64,000 bases of DNA, taken from NCBI RefSeq assembly GCF_026151205.1, contig NC_087079.1:11956635-12020634 (forward strand), written 5' to 3'. The translations under genes were made by a program, and so were the position numbers. Source of the stretch: Bolinopsis microptera (Eukaryota > Ctenophora > Tentaculata > Lobata > Bolinopsidae). Below are positions 31,206 through 42,482 of the stretch, piece by piece (the stretch's first letter is position 1; each line of letters begins with the position of its first letter). The notes beneath the pieces are model-generated. The model was not told where the DNA came from. It did no database searches and worked only from the letters and a program-made list of their open reading frames with translations.

Positions 31206-33136
31206 GAGACAGAAATTTTGGACAATTTATCTGCTTACGTGTAATTTCAAACTCTTATCAGTTACCATGTCTTTTATCTAATTTTTATCAGCAGAGTTAT
31301 AAATCTGCTGTTCATTTGTAGTTATTACCTTGCTAGTTATGAGTAAATTTTTGCCTTCCATCAATTGAGTGCAGCTTTCAGTTTTAAAATTTTCAGTTTA
31401 TTCAGATTTTTCGTTTTCGATATTGCAAATTTTTAATAAATCATGTTCAGATTATGGTGATAATGGATGTAAAGGTACTTCAACCGAATTAACAATCCAA
31501 CCGTGTGTATGACGTGTCCCAGTAGCCAATCATAATATATGTATTTCTACCGGTGACACATTTAGATGGCGGTTAGATGAGTACACTACTCTCACAAGCA
31601 TCTCGAGTCTCTCGGTGATCCTGCCTCCACACCACACTCAGTCTGGACTCCCTTCCGGCCGACCGAACTATTTTCCTAATATCTCCTAATATAACTTTGA
31701 TCGAACAAGCCTAAATTCATGATGCACTATAAACTTGATTAGAGACAGAAATTTTAGACAATTTATCTGCTTACGTGTAATTTCAAACTCTTATCAGTTA
31801 CCATGTCTTTTATCTAATTTTTATCAGAAGATTTATAAATCTGCTGTTCATTTGTAGTTATTACCTTGCTAGTTATGAGTAAATTTTTGCCTTCCATCAA
31901 TTGAGTGCAGCTTTCAGTTTTAAAATTTTCAGTTTATTCAGATTTTTCGTTTTCGATATTGCAAATTTTTAATAAATCATGTTCAGATTATGGTGATAAT
32001 GGATGTAAAGGTACTTCAACCGAATTAACAATCCAACCGTGTGTATGACGTGTCCCAGTAGCCAATCATAATATATGTATTTCTACCGGTGACACATTTG
32101 GATGGCGGTTAGATGAGTACACTACTCCCACAAGCATCTCGAGTCTCTCGGTGATCCTGCCTCCACACCACACTCAGTCTGGACTTCCCTTCCGGCCGAC
32201 CGAACTATTTTCCTAATATCTCCTAATATAACTTTGATCGAACAAGCCTAAATTCATGATGCACTATAAACTTGATTTGAGACAGAAATTTTAGACAATT
32301 TATCTGCTTACGTGTAATTTCAAACTCTTATCAGTTACCATGTCTTTTATCTAATTTTTATCAGAAGATTTATAAATCTGCTGTTCATTTGTAGTTATTA
32401 CCTTACTAGTTATGAGTAAATTTTTGCCTTCCATCAATTGAGTGCAGCTTTCAGTTTTAAAATTTTCAGTTTATTCAGATTTTTCGTTTTCGATATTGCA
32501 AATTTTTAATAAATCATGTTCAGATTATGGTGATAATGGATGTAAAGGTACTTCAACCGAATTAACAATCCAACCGTGTGTATGACGTGTCCCAGTAGCC
32601 AATCATAATATATGTATTTCTACCGGTGACACATTTGGATGGCGGTTAGATGAGTACACTACTCCCACAAGCATCTCGAGTCTCTCGGTGATCCTGCCTC
32701 CACACCACACTCAGTCTGGACTTCCCTTCCGGCCGACCGAACTATTTTCCTAATATCTCCTAATATAACTTTGATCGAACAAGCCTAAATTCATGATGCA
32801 CTATAAACTTGATTTGAGACAGAAATTTTAGACAATTTATCTGCTTACGTGTAATTTCAAACTCTTATCAGTTACCATGTCTTTTATCTAATTTTTATCA
32901 GAAGATTTATAAATCTGCTGTTCATTTGTAGTTATTACCTTACTAGTTATGAGTAAATTTTTGCCTTCCATCAATTGAGTGCAGCTTTCAGTTTTAAAAT
33001 TTTCAGTTTATTCAGATTTTTCGTTTTCGATATTGCAAATTTTTAATAAATCATGTTCAGATTATGGTGATAATGGATGTAAAGGTACTTCAACCGAATT
33101 AACAATCCAACCGTGTGAGACGTGTCCCAGTAGCCA
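31206..33136. repeat. 537-bp tandem repeat, 3.6 copies
   Basis: Units start GAGACAGAAATTTT at 31206, 31742, 32279 and 32816; the last is truncated. Copies differ at only a few positions. No ORF. The array is bordered on both sides by short (AT)n runs. Confidence 0.95.
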
Positions 33137-33160
33137 ATCATAATATATATATATATTTAA

Positions 33161-33490
33161 GCGGCCAGGTAGCGCAGTTGGTTAGAACGCCTGTCTTACA
33201 ATCGTTAGGTTGCGAGTTCGAAACCCACTGACTGCCTGGTCGTGGGGTGAGCGTCGTCGACGTTCAGCTAAGGATCATGAGTGGTCTATGCAGCCTCCCG
33301 GTCTACTCAGCCGAATACTCGAGAAATCGGGTGTGAGGGTTAAATGAGGAGCTGCACATTGCAGCAAAGTCTCGGACGAAGAAAGTATGGTACACACTAC
33401 CTTAACCGTCACTGGCCAAAAAAGATCCTTCGGCTTCCTGTAATTGGCTGGTTGCACTTGTGTAACATTGTGGCTGTTGGAATACACCGA
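33161..33490 (+). mobile_element. tRNA-derived SINE-like unit
   Basis: The head has a Pol III A box (TAGCGCAGTTGGTTAGAACG) and B box (GAGTTCGAAACCC) at tRNA spacing, but the stems are poorly paired, so it is not a working tRNA. A body of about 250 bp follows, running up to the G-run element. The 3' boundary is not certain. Confidence 0.6.
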
Positions 33491-34428
33491 AGAAAAATAA
33501 GTGTGGGGGGGGGGAGTAATGACTACTTTTGGGGACTTGGGGAATTACGTCAACGATTTTACCCCGAGTCCCCATGATTTTTAGTCCCCATTAGTCCCCA
33601 AAAGTCTCCATTAGTCCCCATTTAGATTTCAAAAAATCTGGCTTTTCCAGACCAGATCGTAAACTTCTCAAGACTGAAGTCTAGAATATTTATAAATGGT
33701 CACTGGACATTCCTGACTTCTTGGGAGCTACTTGAGGGCTGTTAGAGTACCTCAGGTAAATTAAGGGAGGGGGCGGGGGCGACTACCTATACCAATGACA
33801 ACATTGAGGAGACATATTGCATATATACGCTTATTTTATCAGATTGATCTAGTAACACGAGTTGTAGCGCAAGGAAAATAAACGCATTATCAATTTTTCT
33901 TATTACTTTTGTATTGATTTGTTGAAATGATATGCTCAGTAATTTGAAATTGGCGTTGGTTTCTTTTGTTTTTGACGATCATTTATGGAAATATTCACAA
34001 AAAGGATATTGGAAAGCCCTGTCAGGTGGTGCAGTACCGTTACTCTAGAGACCTGTGCATCGTGCAAGGAGGGGGGGGGGGGGGTCCAACCCGATTTCCG
34101 ATATGAGGGTTGATGAGGCCAAAATCGGAATCGGAAAAATCGGAAAATTGAGAAATTTACAGAATCGATCTCCCGACTACCATGAGCCTAAAACCTCTAT
34201 ATTGTTATGTTTTATGTGTTTTTCCACTGCAGGGGCTAGTATGCTCACTACTAGTCGGAGTTGTCATGTACTCCCAGACCCGAGTGCTTCGGCCTCTTGA
34301 CGTGAGATCGATTGTTTCTGCTCATTAATTTTATCCCTGTTACTTGTTTTTATGTATTAGTACAACACTAGGTACCGGGTTATATTTTGTGGTCCGGTCT
34401 TTAAACATACCATAATATCACTAGTACA

Positions 34429-34827
34429 GGGGAGGGGGGGGGGAGCCAAGCGGATATTTGTAGATATTTGGATAATGTCATCCACTTTTTTCGTGAATTA
34501 TCCATTACAATAATGTACAAATATCTACATTTATCTACAAAAAATGTATATCTCAAATATGTGCCCAGAAATTCTACTGAATTTTTGGAAATAAATGTAT
34601 AAATTTGTAGAATTTGTAGAATTTTCGTGAATCATCCATTGACAATAATCTACAAATATCTACATTATTTTATCTACAAAAAATGTAATATCAAATATGT
34701 GCCCAGAAATTCTACTGAACTGTTGGAGATAAATGTCTAAATTTGTAGAATGTCATCCACTTTTTTCGTGGATTATCCATTCTACATTAATCTACAAATA
34801 TCTACAAATATCCACTTGGCTCCCCCC
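34429..34827. mobile_element. 399-bp MITE-like G-run TIR element, nested
   Basis: CTAGTACA is duplicated at 34421-34428 and 34828-34835. Termini: G-run then GAGCCAAG(C/T)GGATATTTG on both sides. The interior has inverted and direct copies of TCTACAAATATCTAC and TCATCCACTTTTTTCGTG. No ORF. Confidence 0.88.
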
Positions 34828-34887
34828 CTAGTACACTGCACCTTAAATGTATAGTCAATTACATTTGTATTGTAACACATGCTTGGC

Positions 34888-34990
34888 TGGGGGATCATGT
34901 TTTGTGTCCGTTCGGTACCCTTTATTTTCAAAACGGACAAAAAGTAGGGCGGACAAAAACGGACAAAAACAGACAAAACATTTCGATGTC
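34888..34990. repeat. Segment shared (inverted) with TIR element 1
   Basis: GGGGGATCATGTTTTGTGTC, then CGTTCGGTACCC and GGACAAAAA units. The inverse complement lies at about 10920-11035, in both cases bordering the purine/pyrimidine tract. Confidence 0.8.
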
Positions 34991-37015
34991 CTCCTACTCC
35001 CTAGTCTTCCTCCTCCTTCTCATCAGTCCTCTTCCATCTCCTCCTCCTGAGTCCTTCTCCTCCTGAGTCCTCTTCAGTCCTCTTCCTGGCTCTTCGTCCT
35101 CCTCCTCGTCCTTCTCCTCAGTCCTCCTCAGTCCCCTCCTCCTCAGTCCTACTCCCAGTCCTTCTCCTCCTCCTCCTCATCCTCATTTATCATCCTCCTC
35201 CTCCTTCTCCTGGCTCCTCGTCCTCCTCCTCGTCCTTCTCCTCAGTCCCCTCCTCCTCGGTCCTACTCCCAGTCCTTCTCCTCCTCCTCCTCCTCCTCAT
35301 CCTCATTTCTCATCCTCCTCCTCCTTCTCCTCCCCATCAGTTCTCCTCAGTCCTCCCCATAGTCGTCCTCCTCCTGAGTCCTCCTCATCCTCCTCCTGAG
35401 TCATCCTCCCCAGTCCTCCTCCTCCTTCTCCTCCTCCTCCTCATCAGTCCTCATCCTCTGTCCTCCTCATAATCGTCCTCGTCCTCATCCTCGTCCTTAG
35501 TCCTCCTCCTCCTTATCGTCCTCCTTAGTCCTCCCCCAGTCCTCCTCCTCATTCTCCTTGTTCTCCTCATCCTCCTCATCCTCTTCCTCCTTCTCCTCTT
35601 TCTTCTCCTCCTAATCATTCCTCCTCCTCAGTCCTCCACTAGTCATGCTCGTCCTCGTCCTTAGTCCTCTTCCTCCACCTGAGTCCTCCTCCTCCTCCTC
35701 TTCAGTCCTCCTCCTCTTCAGTCATCCTCCTGAGTTCTCCTCCTCATCCTCCTCCACCTCCTTAGTCCTCCTCCTGAGTCATCCTCCTCTTCTTCCTCCT
35801 CAATCTCCTCCTTATCCTCCTCTTCCTTCTCCTCTTCTTTCTCCTGATCAGTCCTCTTCCTTAGTCCTCGTTATCATCCTCCTAATCCTCGTCCTTAATA
35901 CTCGTCCTCATCCTCTTCATTCCTCCTCCTCAGTCCTCCTCCTCCTTCTCCTCCTCATCAGTCCTCCTCCTCCTCAGTCCCCCTCCTCCTCAGCCTCCTC
36001 CTCCTCCTCCTTTGTCCTCATCCTCAGTCCTCCTCTTCCTCATCCTCCCTAGTCCTCTTCCTCAGTCCTCATCCTCTTCCTCCTCAGTCCTCCTCCTCAG
36101 TCCCCAGTCCTCCTCCTACTCGTCAGTCCTCCTCCTCCTCATCCTCCTCCTCCTCCTCAGTCCTTCTCCTCCTCGTCAGTCCTCCTCCTCCTCCTCCTCC
36201 TTCTCCTCCTTCTCCTCCTTCTCCTCCTTCTCCTCCTTCTCCTCCTTCTCCTCCTTCTCCTCATTCTCCTCCTTCTCCTCCTTTTCCTCCTTCTACACCC
36301 GAAGTCCTCCTCCTCCTCAGTCCTCCTCCAGTCCTCCTCCTCATCTGCATCAGTCCTCCCCCAGTCCTCCTTCTCCTTCTCCTCATCCTCGGTCCTCCTC
36401 CTCATCATCTTCCTCCTCATCATCCTCCTCAGTCCTACCCCAGGCCTCCTCCTCAGTCCTCCCCAAGTCCTCCTCTTCCCCAGTCCTCCTTCTCCTTTTC
36501 CTCATCCTCAGTCTTCTTCCTCCTTCTCCTTCTCATCAGTCCTCCTCCTCAGTCCTCCTCCTCCTCATCTTCGCTCTCGTCCTCCTCCTCAGTCCTCCTC
36601 GTCCTTAGTCCTCCTCCTCCTCCTCCTCCTCCCCGTCCTCAGTCCTCCTCCTCCTCCTGAGTCCTCCTCCTCCTCATCATTCCTCCTCCTCCTCTTCAGT
36701 CCTCCTCCTGAGTCCTCCTCATCCTCCTCCACCTCCTGAGTCCTCCTCCTGAGTCTTCCTCCTCCTCCTCCTCCTCATCAGTCCTCATCCTCCTCCTCAG
36801 TCCTCTTCATCCTTAGTCCTTCTCCTCCTCCTCCCCGTCCTCAGTCCTCCTCCTTCTCCTCCTTCTCGTTTTCCTCCTCCTTCTCACCAATCCTGCTCCT
36901 CTTCCTCAGTCCTCCCTCTCCTCTTCAGTCCTCCTCCTCCTCAGTCCTCCTCGGTCCTTCTCCTCCTCCTCAGTCCTCCTCAGTCCTCCTCTTTCTCCTC
37001 AGTCTTCCTCCTTCT
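34990..37015. repeat. TCC/CTCAGTCCTCC-rich polypyrimidine tract
   Basis: 2 kb of imperfect (TCC)n and CTCCTCAGTCCTC repeats, the complement of the tract in TIR element 1. It includes a regular (TTCTCC)n stretch at about 36200-36290. The long open frames on both strands are compositional artefacts. Confidence 0.92.
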
Positions 37016-37489
37016 GGGAGGAGTAACTGTAAGATTCTAAGGAGGAGTAACTGTAAGATTCTAATCGATCATCATTTTCCCCGATAATGTCCATGCTGAT
37101 GGGTCAAAAGATTCAAGAGTTCAGCGAGTCGGCTACTTCTACCTTCACGAGAGCTAAACTTCAATTTACCTCAATCTGAACTGACTTGTACAGTGGTAGA
37201 ACACATTACAACCGGGCTTATCATTTTACTTTTAAGTCAGATTTATCCTACTCTTATCTTGGACAAAACATCTCGATCGTATCGTTATTAAACTAACTTG
37301 AAAACCATAAATAACTGTCAAAAATTCTGGGGACTTATGGGGACAAATGGTGAATTACGTCAACGAGTTGACCTCTAGTCCCCACGATTTTTAGTCCCCA
37401 TTAGTCCCCAAAAGTCTCCATTGGTAGTCATTACTCCCCCCCCATAAGTGTCTAGAAAAAAATATATATATCGTCTCGCTTTATATATA

Positions 37490-38060
37490 GTTGATACAAC
37501 GGCGCGCGCTTCGCGCGAGAAAAGTGGCATGCAACTTATGTCAAATATATAGTAAGATGAGGCTTCTCACACTTTAAACGGATCCGTAAATGATATTCAT
37601 TTTTGGTATGTTTCGGACGAAGTATTAGGAAAGATTGAGGGATTAAATTATGCTACTAATAAAGAGAAGCACAATGAATATCTTGTGTGTCATCCTCATG
37701 TTGCTAAGAAACGCTTTATTAACTTATATAGTAGTGGAAAGTATGTAAATTAGATTCATTTTATCTTGGTTGTTTAGGCCAATAGATTTAAGATATTTTA
37801 AAAATTTTAGTAGATATATTTTTGATGATGTGTGATGATGTTTGTGTCATTATATTTTGATTTATGATTTTTGATCTGGCTAGATCGGCGAGATGCGCTA
37901 CTGTGCCGCGCCGAGCTGCCATGAATTGACATCGTCAATTAACTGTATTATATACTGCATGAAACCACGATCACATCGACTTTGAACTTAAACGCTAATT
38001 TCCGCAAAAACTGTAAAAGATATACAGTTGAAACCTTTTTAGCTCAGTCAAATGATTTTA
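37490..38060. repeat. Diverged relative of the 29-31 kb TIR family
   Basis: It shares GATCGGCGAGATGCG with CGCGCCGAGC and AATTGACATCGTCAATT blocks, and a TTTCCGCAAAAACTGT segment, with the 30.2-31.1 kb region. Orientation differs in part. Confidence 0.5.
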
Positions 38061-38307
38061 TGGCCTTTTAATCATTTCAGTTTGAAGAAATACAAATTTG
38101 GCTAAAGAATACAAATTTTATGTCCCGAAATTTGAACCCCTAAATGGTTTTAAAATTGCAAAATACATAAATATTGTTGTTTTGCTACACTTTGTACCCT
38201 TTTGCCAGGATTTTGCGGCCGGCCGACAGGGGTTGCAGCGTGTGTCAATTGTTGTTTCTTGACACCACTCACTGTAGGGCCGGTTGAACAGTTTCCTGCT
38301 AGTAAGG

Positions 38308-38465
38308 AACTAGACAACTATGGAATACGTGGAAACGCCAATAGACTCATCGCTAGTTATCTCTCTAATAGATATCAATATGTCTCTGTACTGGGCGAAG
38401 AGTCTGACAAGCTGCCTGTTCTCTTTGGAGTTCCCCAAGGCTCTTGTCTCGGACCCTTGCTATTT
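38308..38465 (+). pseudogene. C1 fragment: RT (NYGIRG to GPLLF)
   Basis: It encodes LDNYGIRGNANRLIASYLSN, then FGVPQGSCLGPLLF, the RT block before the catalytic FADD. It stops where the tail of LINE A begins. Confidence 0.9.
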
Positions 38466-39069
38466 CAATGAAACAAGAAATTTCAATGAAACAAGAAATT
38501 TAATTTTTAGCACATTTTACAGAGTAAAGAGATGTAAAACAATTTATAAAAATATAATGCTCATTTGGTGTATGACTTTTTGTCCTTGACTGTTAGTTTG
38601 ATTTTGAAGGGACAGGCAACTAACGGGGCAGGGAATGTGCGTGCCTGAAAGCTTTTGCACACACCAAAACGCTAGTTCAGTTGAGTTTTTAGAGACAGGG
38701 CTCATATGAGGATCAGAAGAAAATTGTTAGCAGACGTTAGGGGTTCTGTTTGTGTTTGTTACTATGGGTTACAGTCTTGTTGTGACAGAAAGTCTACACT
38801 ATATATATGCCTAAGTTTAAATTGTGTAGTTTGAGGATATAAGATGCAACTTTAAGATGGATATTGGAGAGCTGTTGAAAAATTATGTTCGTTGTATCAA
38901 TGGTTATAATAAGCTAATATAAATATCTTAAACTAAACAGTGCTAATTAAAAATTTCTTTATACTGCATTATCAAATTAAATGTTAAAAATTCAAAAATA
39001 TTCATTCATTTTATTTTATTAAAGACTTTCTCACACATACTTTTCTCACAGAACAAGACTTGGAAAACA

Positions 39070-42000
39070 CTAGACTAGGGGAATTTCGCTGACATGTGTG
39101 TGACCAGCAAGTAGTGATCTTTCGAAGACAATATTGTTGCAGTCAAAATCTTTGATTGTCCAATCAAGCGGGGCGTGGCTGTGTTGATTATTTATTAGTG
39201 CACGTTTAAGCTTTCCCCGCAAACACATAACACTCATGGTAAAGTCATCCATTCTAATTTTTGGAGTAATCATGTTAAAAATTTTGGTTGATCTTGTATT
39301 ATGGTTATCAGGTGGGTCAGCCTGACAAATAAGTAGGGTCGGCTTCCTTGTCGAGCATGTGTAGCCTTCATGTAAGGATATTGGAGCACGAAATTTCATT
39401 ATCTTGTAGAGCTCGAGGTAACAGTGGTATGTATAGAGATTTTGGATAGCTAGGATATTATTATGTTTGAATAGCGGTTTAGTATGTTCTTTTATGAAAA
39501 ACTTGTTGTTAAGTCTTTGGTGCCCTATTGGTCTGGTACGTGCACAGGTCTTAAACTTATCAAGGTAAGCCTCCCTATCACCGAACATAACCCTAAGACA
39601 GTACTTCTGGGCGGTAAACAGAGAGCTTATACGATGCTTCGCTGCCCCACCCCAGACAGATATACAGTAAGAGAGATGGGATTCAAACAAAGTATAGTAT
39701 AGTTGTTGATGTAGAAATTCTGGAAGGGAGCAGCGAAGTCGACATAAGGTGGAAGTGGAATGATTTAGATTTCGCTTAAGGGCTTTAATGTGTTCTTCCC
39801 ATGAAAGGTTTTCATCAATTATAACTCCAAGGAATTTAGTGCATGAAACTTTTTTTATCGGAAAGTTGTCTATAGTAAGTCCTACTTCATCATCTGATAG
39901 AGTCTCTGACTTAGAACCTTTCATGGGAGGCTTGAAGTGTATGTAGCAGCACTTGGACATATTTATATGTAACTTATTTGCTCGCATGTAAGACTGCAAT
40001 GATGAAAGAAGCTTATTTCCACGTTCATAGGCCTCACGTTTTGTTTTTCCTACAACAAATATATTGGTATCATCAGCAAATGTAACAAATGATCCTAGTT
40101 TAGAACTGTTTGAGATGTCGTTCATGTAGAGGAGAAATAGGAGAGGTCCAAGTATTGAACCCTGCGGGACACCAAATTGAATAGATAGGGTGTCTGATTT
40201 TTCTCCCACAACTTCGGTGTATTGTAGTCTATTTGTTAAGTAGCTTTTTATAAGGTTATTTGCTACTCCTCTAATTCCACAGCCCTCTAATTTTATAAGT
40301 AGTGTTGAATGATCGATAGTGTCAAAGGCTTTGCTTAAGTCAATGAATATTCCTAGAACATGATTCTTGAGTTTAAGAGATTTTGTAATTAAATCTACAG
40401 AGTAATTGACTGCATGAGATGTAGAATGGGATTGCCTAAATCCAAACTGTGTCTCCGATATGGCTCCTCGAGAGCTAACAAATCCGTATATTCTTGAGTA
40501 AATGAGCTTTTCGAAGATTTTACCGAAGACAGACAGTGTGGAGATAGGACGGTAGTTCTCAATTTCTTCAGGGTTACCTTTCTTATATACAGGTGTTATC
40601 TTACCAGTTTTCAGGACATCTGGAAATATACCTTCGGCCATAAGGATATTGAAGTAATTTGATAAGACAGGTGCAATTATATGAGATGACTTTTTTATTA
40701 CACTTATTGGAATGTCACTAGCTTTGCCGTTTTCAAACTGATTTATAATTTTCAATATTTCGGTCGGGGAGCAATCTTCTAGCATAATAGTTTTTTCATT
40801 TCTTTTATTCAGGAAGTCATAAAAAGTTTTCATGGGTAATATAGGCATGCCATGAGATAGGTCATTAAGCGTCTCATTCAGCTTGGGTGCAATAGAGACA
40901 AACCAAGCATTGAATCCATTAGCGATTGTCCTTCTATCAACTATTCTTTGATTATCAATGATAAACGGGGGTTTGGTTTGTCTCTTCTTCTTGCCTCTAA
41001 GTTCATTGATAATTTGCCAAGTTTTCTTGCTGTTTTCACAGTTGTTGAGGATTTCGTTGCAGTAATGCGAACGTTTGGCAGCTTTAATGATGGCTTTAAG
41101 CATCCTACGATAATTGCTGAATACTTGGTAGAACAAGAGATTACCACCAGGGTTCTTATTGGTAACAGTGTCAGACCACTCCTTACGTAGTTCATGTTTT
41201 CTTTCTACCGACTGGATGATACCGTCTGTAATCCATGGGTTGAGTTTCGGAGTTCTTTTTGTCACTTTTGGTACTTCCAGTTTACAGTGTTTATCAAGTG
41301 TCTGGTCAAAACATGCCGTAAACTCATCAAATTGTGTCGAAGGAGTCAGCTGGTTTACCTTCACCTCAAGTTCAGTTACGAAACTTTTTAATTTGGAGCT
41401 TGAGTAATCATAATATCGGACATGTTTCTGGGGCTCTGTATTGCGAGGGGTCTCTGCTGAGGTAAAGGTAAATATAGGGGCATGCTCACCAAGCCGCTCC
41501 TCGATAACACCTGATAAGACTACATTCTCTATTTTATTTGTTAAAATGTTATCAATACATGAACTTTTACAGTTTTGACGAAAATGTGTTGCAATGGATA
41601 TAGTCGGATAGAAGCCATTTCTGTACAATGTATCCTCAAAGAGCTGGGAACTGGTAGAAATATTAAGTATGTTTGAGTTAAAGTCGCCCAACAAATTGAC
41701 AGTTTTTCCATTTAGCTGTCTTGCAATTAACTCCAGCGTTTCACAAAAGCTGTCAAAGCAGCCATTTGGGGGTCGGTACATGACTCCATGAACAATTTTG
41801 CAGCCTGCGCTATCTGTGGTTTCAACAAAGAGGCTTTCAATATTTGGAGTACAATGTGATACTTTTTCTAAGACCACAGTGTTTAGATTGTCAGATACAT
41901 AGAGTGCAACACCAGTGCCTTTCTTCTTGCCCGCCAATGTTTCCCCATAGAATCCTGTGTATGCTGGAATTTGATACAGACCCTGCTGCGCAGGATCAGT

Positions 42001-42477
42001 ATTGGTTTCAGCAAGGCCTATCATATCAAACGAGTGTCCTATACTTCTGAGCTCAATCAAGAAGCTATCAAAGTTGGATGCATTTCCATCCACATTGTAG
42101 AATAGAGATGATAACATGGGTTTTTTTAAGGAATTAAGCTGCTTAATTGCATTTAGAAATTCAATTTTAGAGTAGCGACGACAGCGTTCAAGTACAAGGG
42201 AATACGATGCAATCAGGGTATCCTCCTGGTTCCTATTTTCATAGAATCTGTCAGAGTCATAAGATTCTTCATTAGATGGAAATGGATAGTATCGTTCCTC
42301 TGCAGAACTAGCACACTCGTAACACATCCACAGACCATTTTTGCAAGAATATTTGGCAGATTTGAAGCATTTGGTATGGATTGCATTATTGCAGTTTTCA
42401 CACTCCAGTAAAGGTTGTCCAATGTTAATAGATCTGCTGCATGGGCCACACACATCTTTAATCAGTTTTATATTCAT
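39070..42477 (-). CDS. LINE A ORF2: PHD, endonuclease, reverse transcriptase
   Basis: An open frame of 1135 residues. An N-terminal C4HC3 zinc finger (CGPC, CENC, HTKC, CYEC; about 10-56) is followed by an exonuclease-endonuclease-phosphatase domain: LAETNTDP, MYRPPNG, LLGDFNSN, CIDNILTN and GEHAPIF. The reverse transcriptase has ENYRPISTLSVFGKIFEKLI, QFGFRQSHSTSHAV, GIFIDLSKAFDTIDHSTLL, GVPQGSILGPLLF and catalytic FADD. A cysteine/histidine-containing C-terminal part follows. It would nick target DNA and copy element RNA in place. The start MNIKLIKDVCG lies five bases after the ORF1 stop. All core motifs are intact. Confidence 0.95.
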   Translation of the reverse strand: MNIKLIKDVCGPCSRSINIGQPLLECENCNNAIHTKCFKSAKYSCKNGLWMCYECASSAEERYYPFPSNEESYDSDRFYENRNQEDTLIASYSLVLERCRRYSKIEFLNAIKQLNSLKKPMLSSLFYNVDGNASNFDSFLIELRSIGHSFDMIGLAETNTDPAQQGLYQIPAYTGFYGETLAGKKKGTGVALYVSDNLNTVVLEKVSHCTPNIESLFVETTDSAGCKIVHGVMYRPPNGCFDSFCETLELIARQLNGKTVNLLGDFNSNILNISTSSQLFEDTLYRNGFYPTISIATHFRQNCKSSCIDNILTNKIENVVLSGVIEERLGEHAPIFTFTSAETPRNTEPQKHVRYYDYSSSKLKSFVTELEVKVNQLTPSTQFDEFTACFDQTLDKHCKLEVPKVTKRTPKLNPWITDGIIQSVERKHELRKEWSDTVTNKNPGGNLLFYQVFSNYRRMLKAIIKAAKRSHYCNEILNNCENSKKTWQIINELRGKKKRQTKPPFIIDNQRIVDRRTIANGFNAWFVSIAPKLNETLNDLSHGMPILPMKTFYDFLNKRNEKTIMLEDCSPTEILKIINQFENGKASDIPISVIKKSSHIIAPVLSNYFNILMAEGIFPDVLKTGKITPVYKKGNPEEIENYRPISTLSVFGKIFEKLIYSRIYGFVSSRGAISETQFGFRQSHSTSHAVNYSVDLITKSLKLKNHVLGIFIDLSKAFDTIDHSTLLIKLEGCGIRGVANNLIKSYLTNRLQYTEVVGEKSDTLSIQFGVPQGSILGPLLFLLYMNDISNSSKLGSFVTFADDTNIFVVGKTKREAYERGNKLLSSLQSYMRANKLHINMSKCCYIHFKPPMKGSKSETLSDDEVGLTIDNFPIKKVSCTKFLGVIIDENLSWEEHIKALKRNLNHSTSTLCRLRCSLPEFLHQQLYYTLFESHLSYCISVWGGAAKHRISSLFTAQKYCLRVMFGDREAYLDKFKTCARTRPIGHQRLNNKFFIKEHTKPLFKHNNILAIQNLYTYHCYLELYKIMKFRAPISLHEGYTCSTRKPTLLICQADPPDNHNTRSTKIFNMITPKIRMDDFTMSVMCLRGKLKRALINNQHSHAPLDWTIKDFDCNNIVFERSLLAGHTHVSEIPLV

Positions 42478-42482
42478 TTTTA

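Larger units (their letters stand above)
33505..37443. mobile_element. G-run TIR element 2, 8-bp target duplication
   Basis: ATAAGTGT flanks both ends (33497-33504, 37444-37451). Ends: G-run then AGTAATGACTAC, with the inverse GTAGTCATTACT then C-run at the right. Sub-terminal blocks TTAGTCCCCATTAGTCCCC are shared by both ends. The interior contains a nested 399-bp relative, a segment shared with TIR element 1, and 2 kb of TCC-rich DNA. No transposase, so non-autonomous. An 8-bp duplication is usual for hAT (and P) superfamilies. Confidence 0.85.

Noticed and set aside
33161..33240. Functional tRNA gene
   Set aside because: A and B boxes are present but acceptor and anticodon stems do not pair; a SINE head is more likely.
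35645..36608. Long Ser/Pro-rich open frames in the TCC tract, and their reverse Arg/Glu-rich frames
   Set aside because: Open frames arise on both strands from (TCC)n composition; there is no domain or splice signal.
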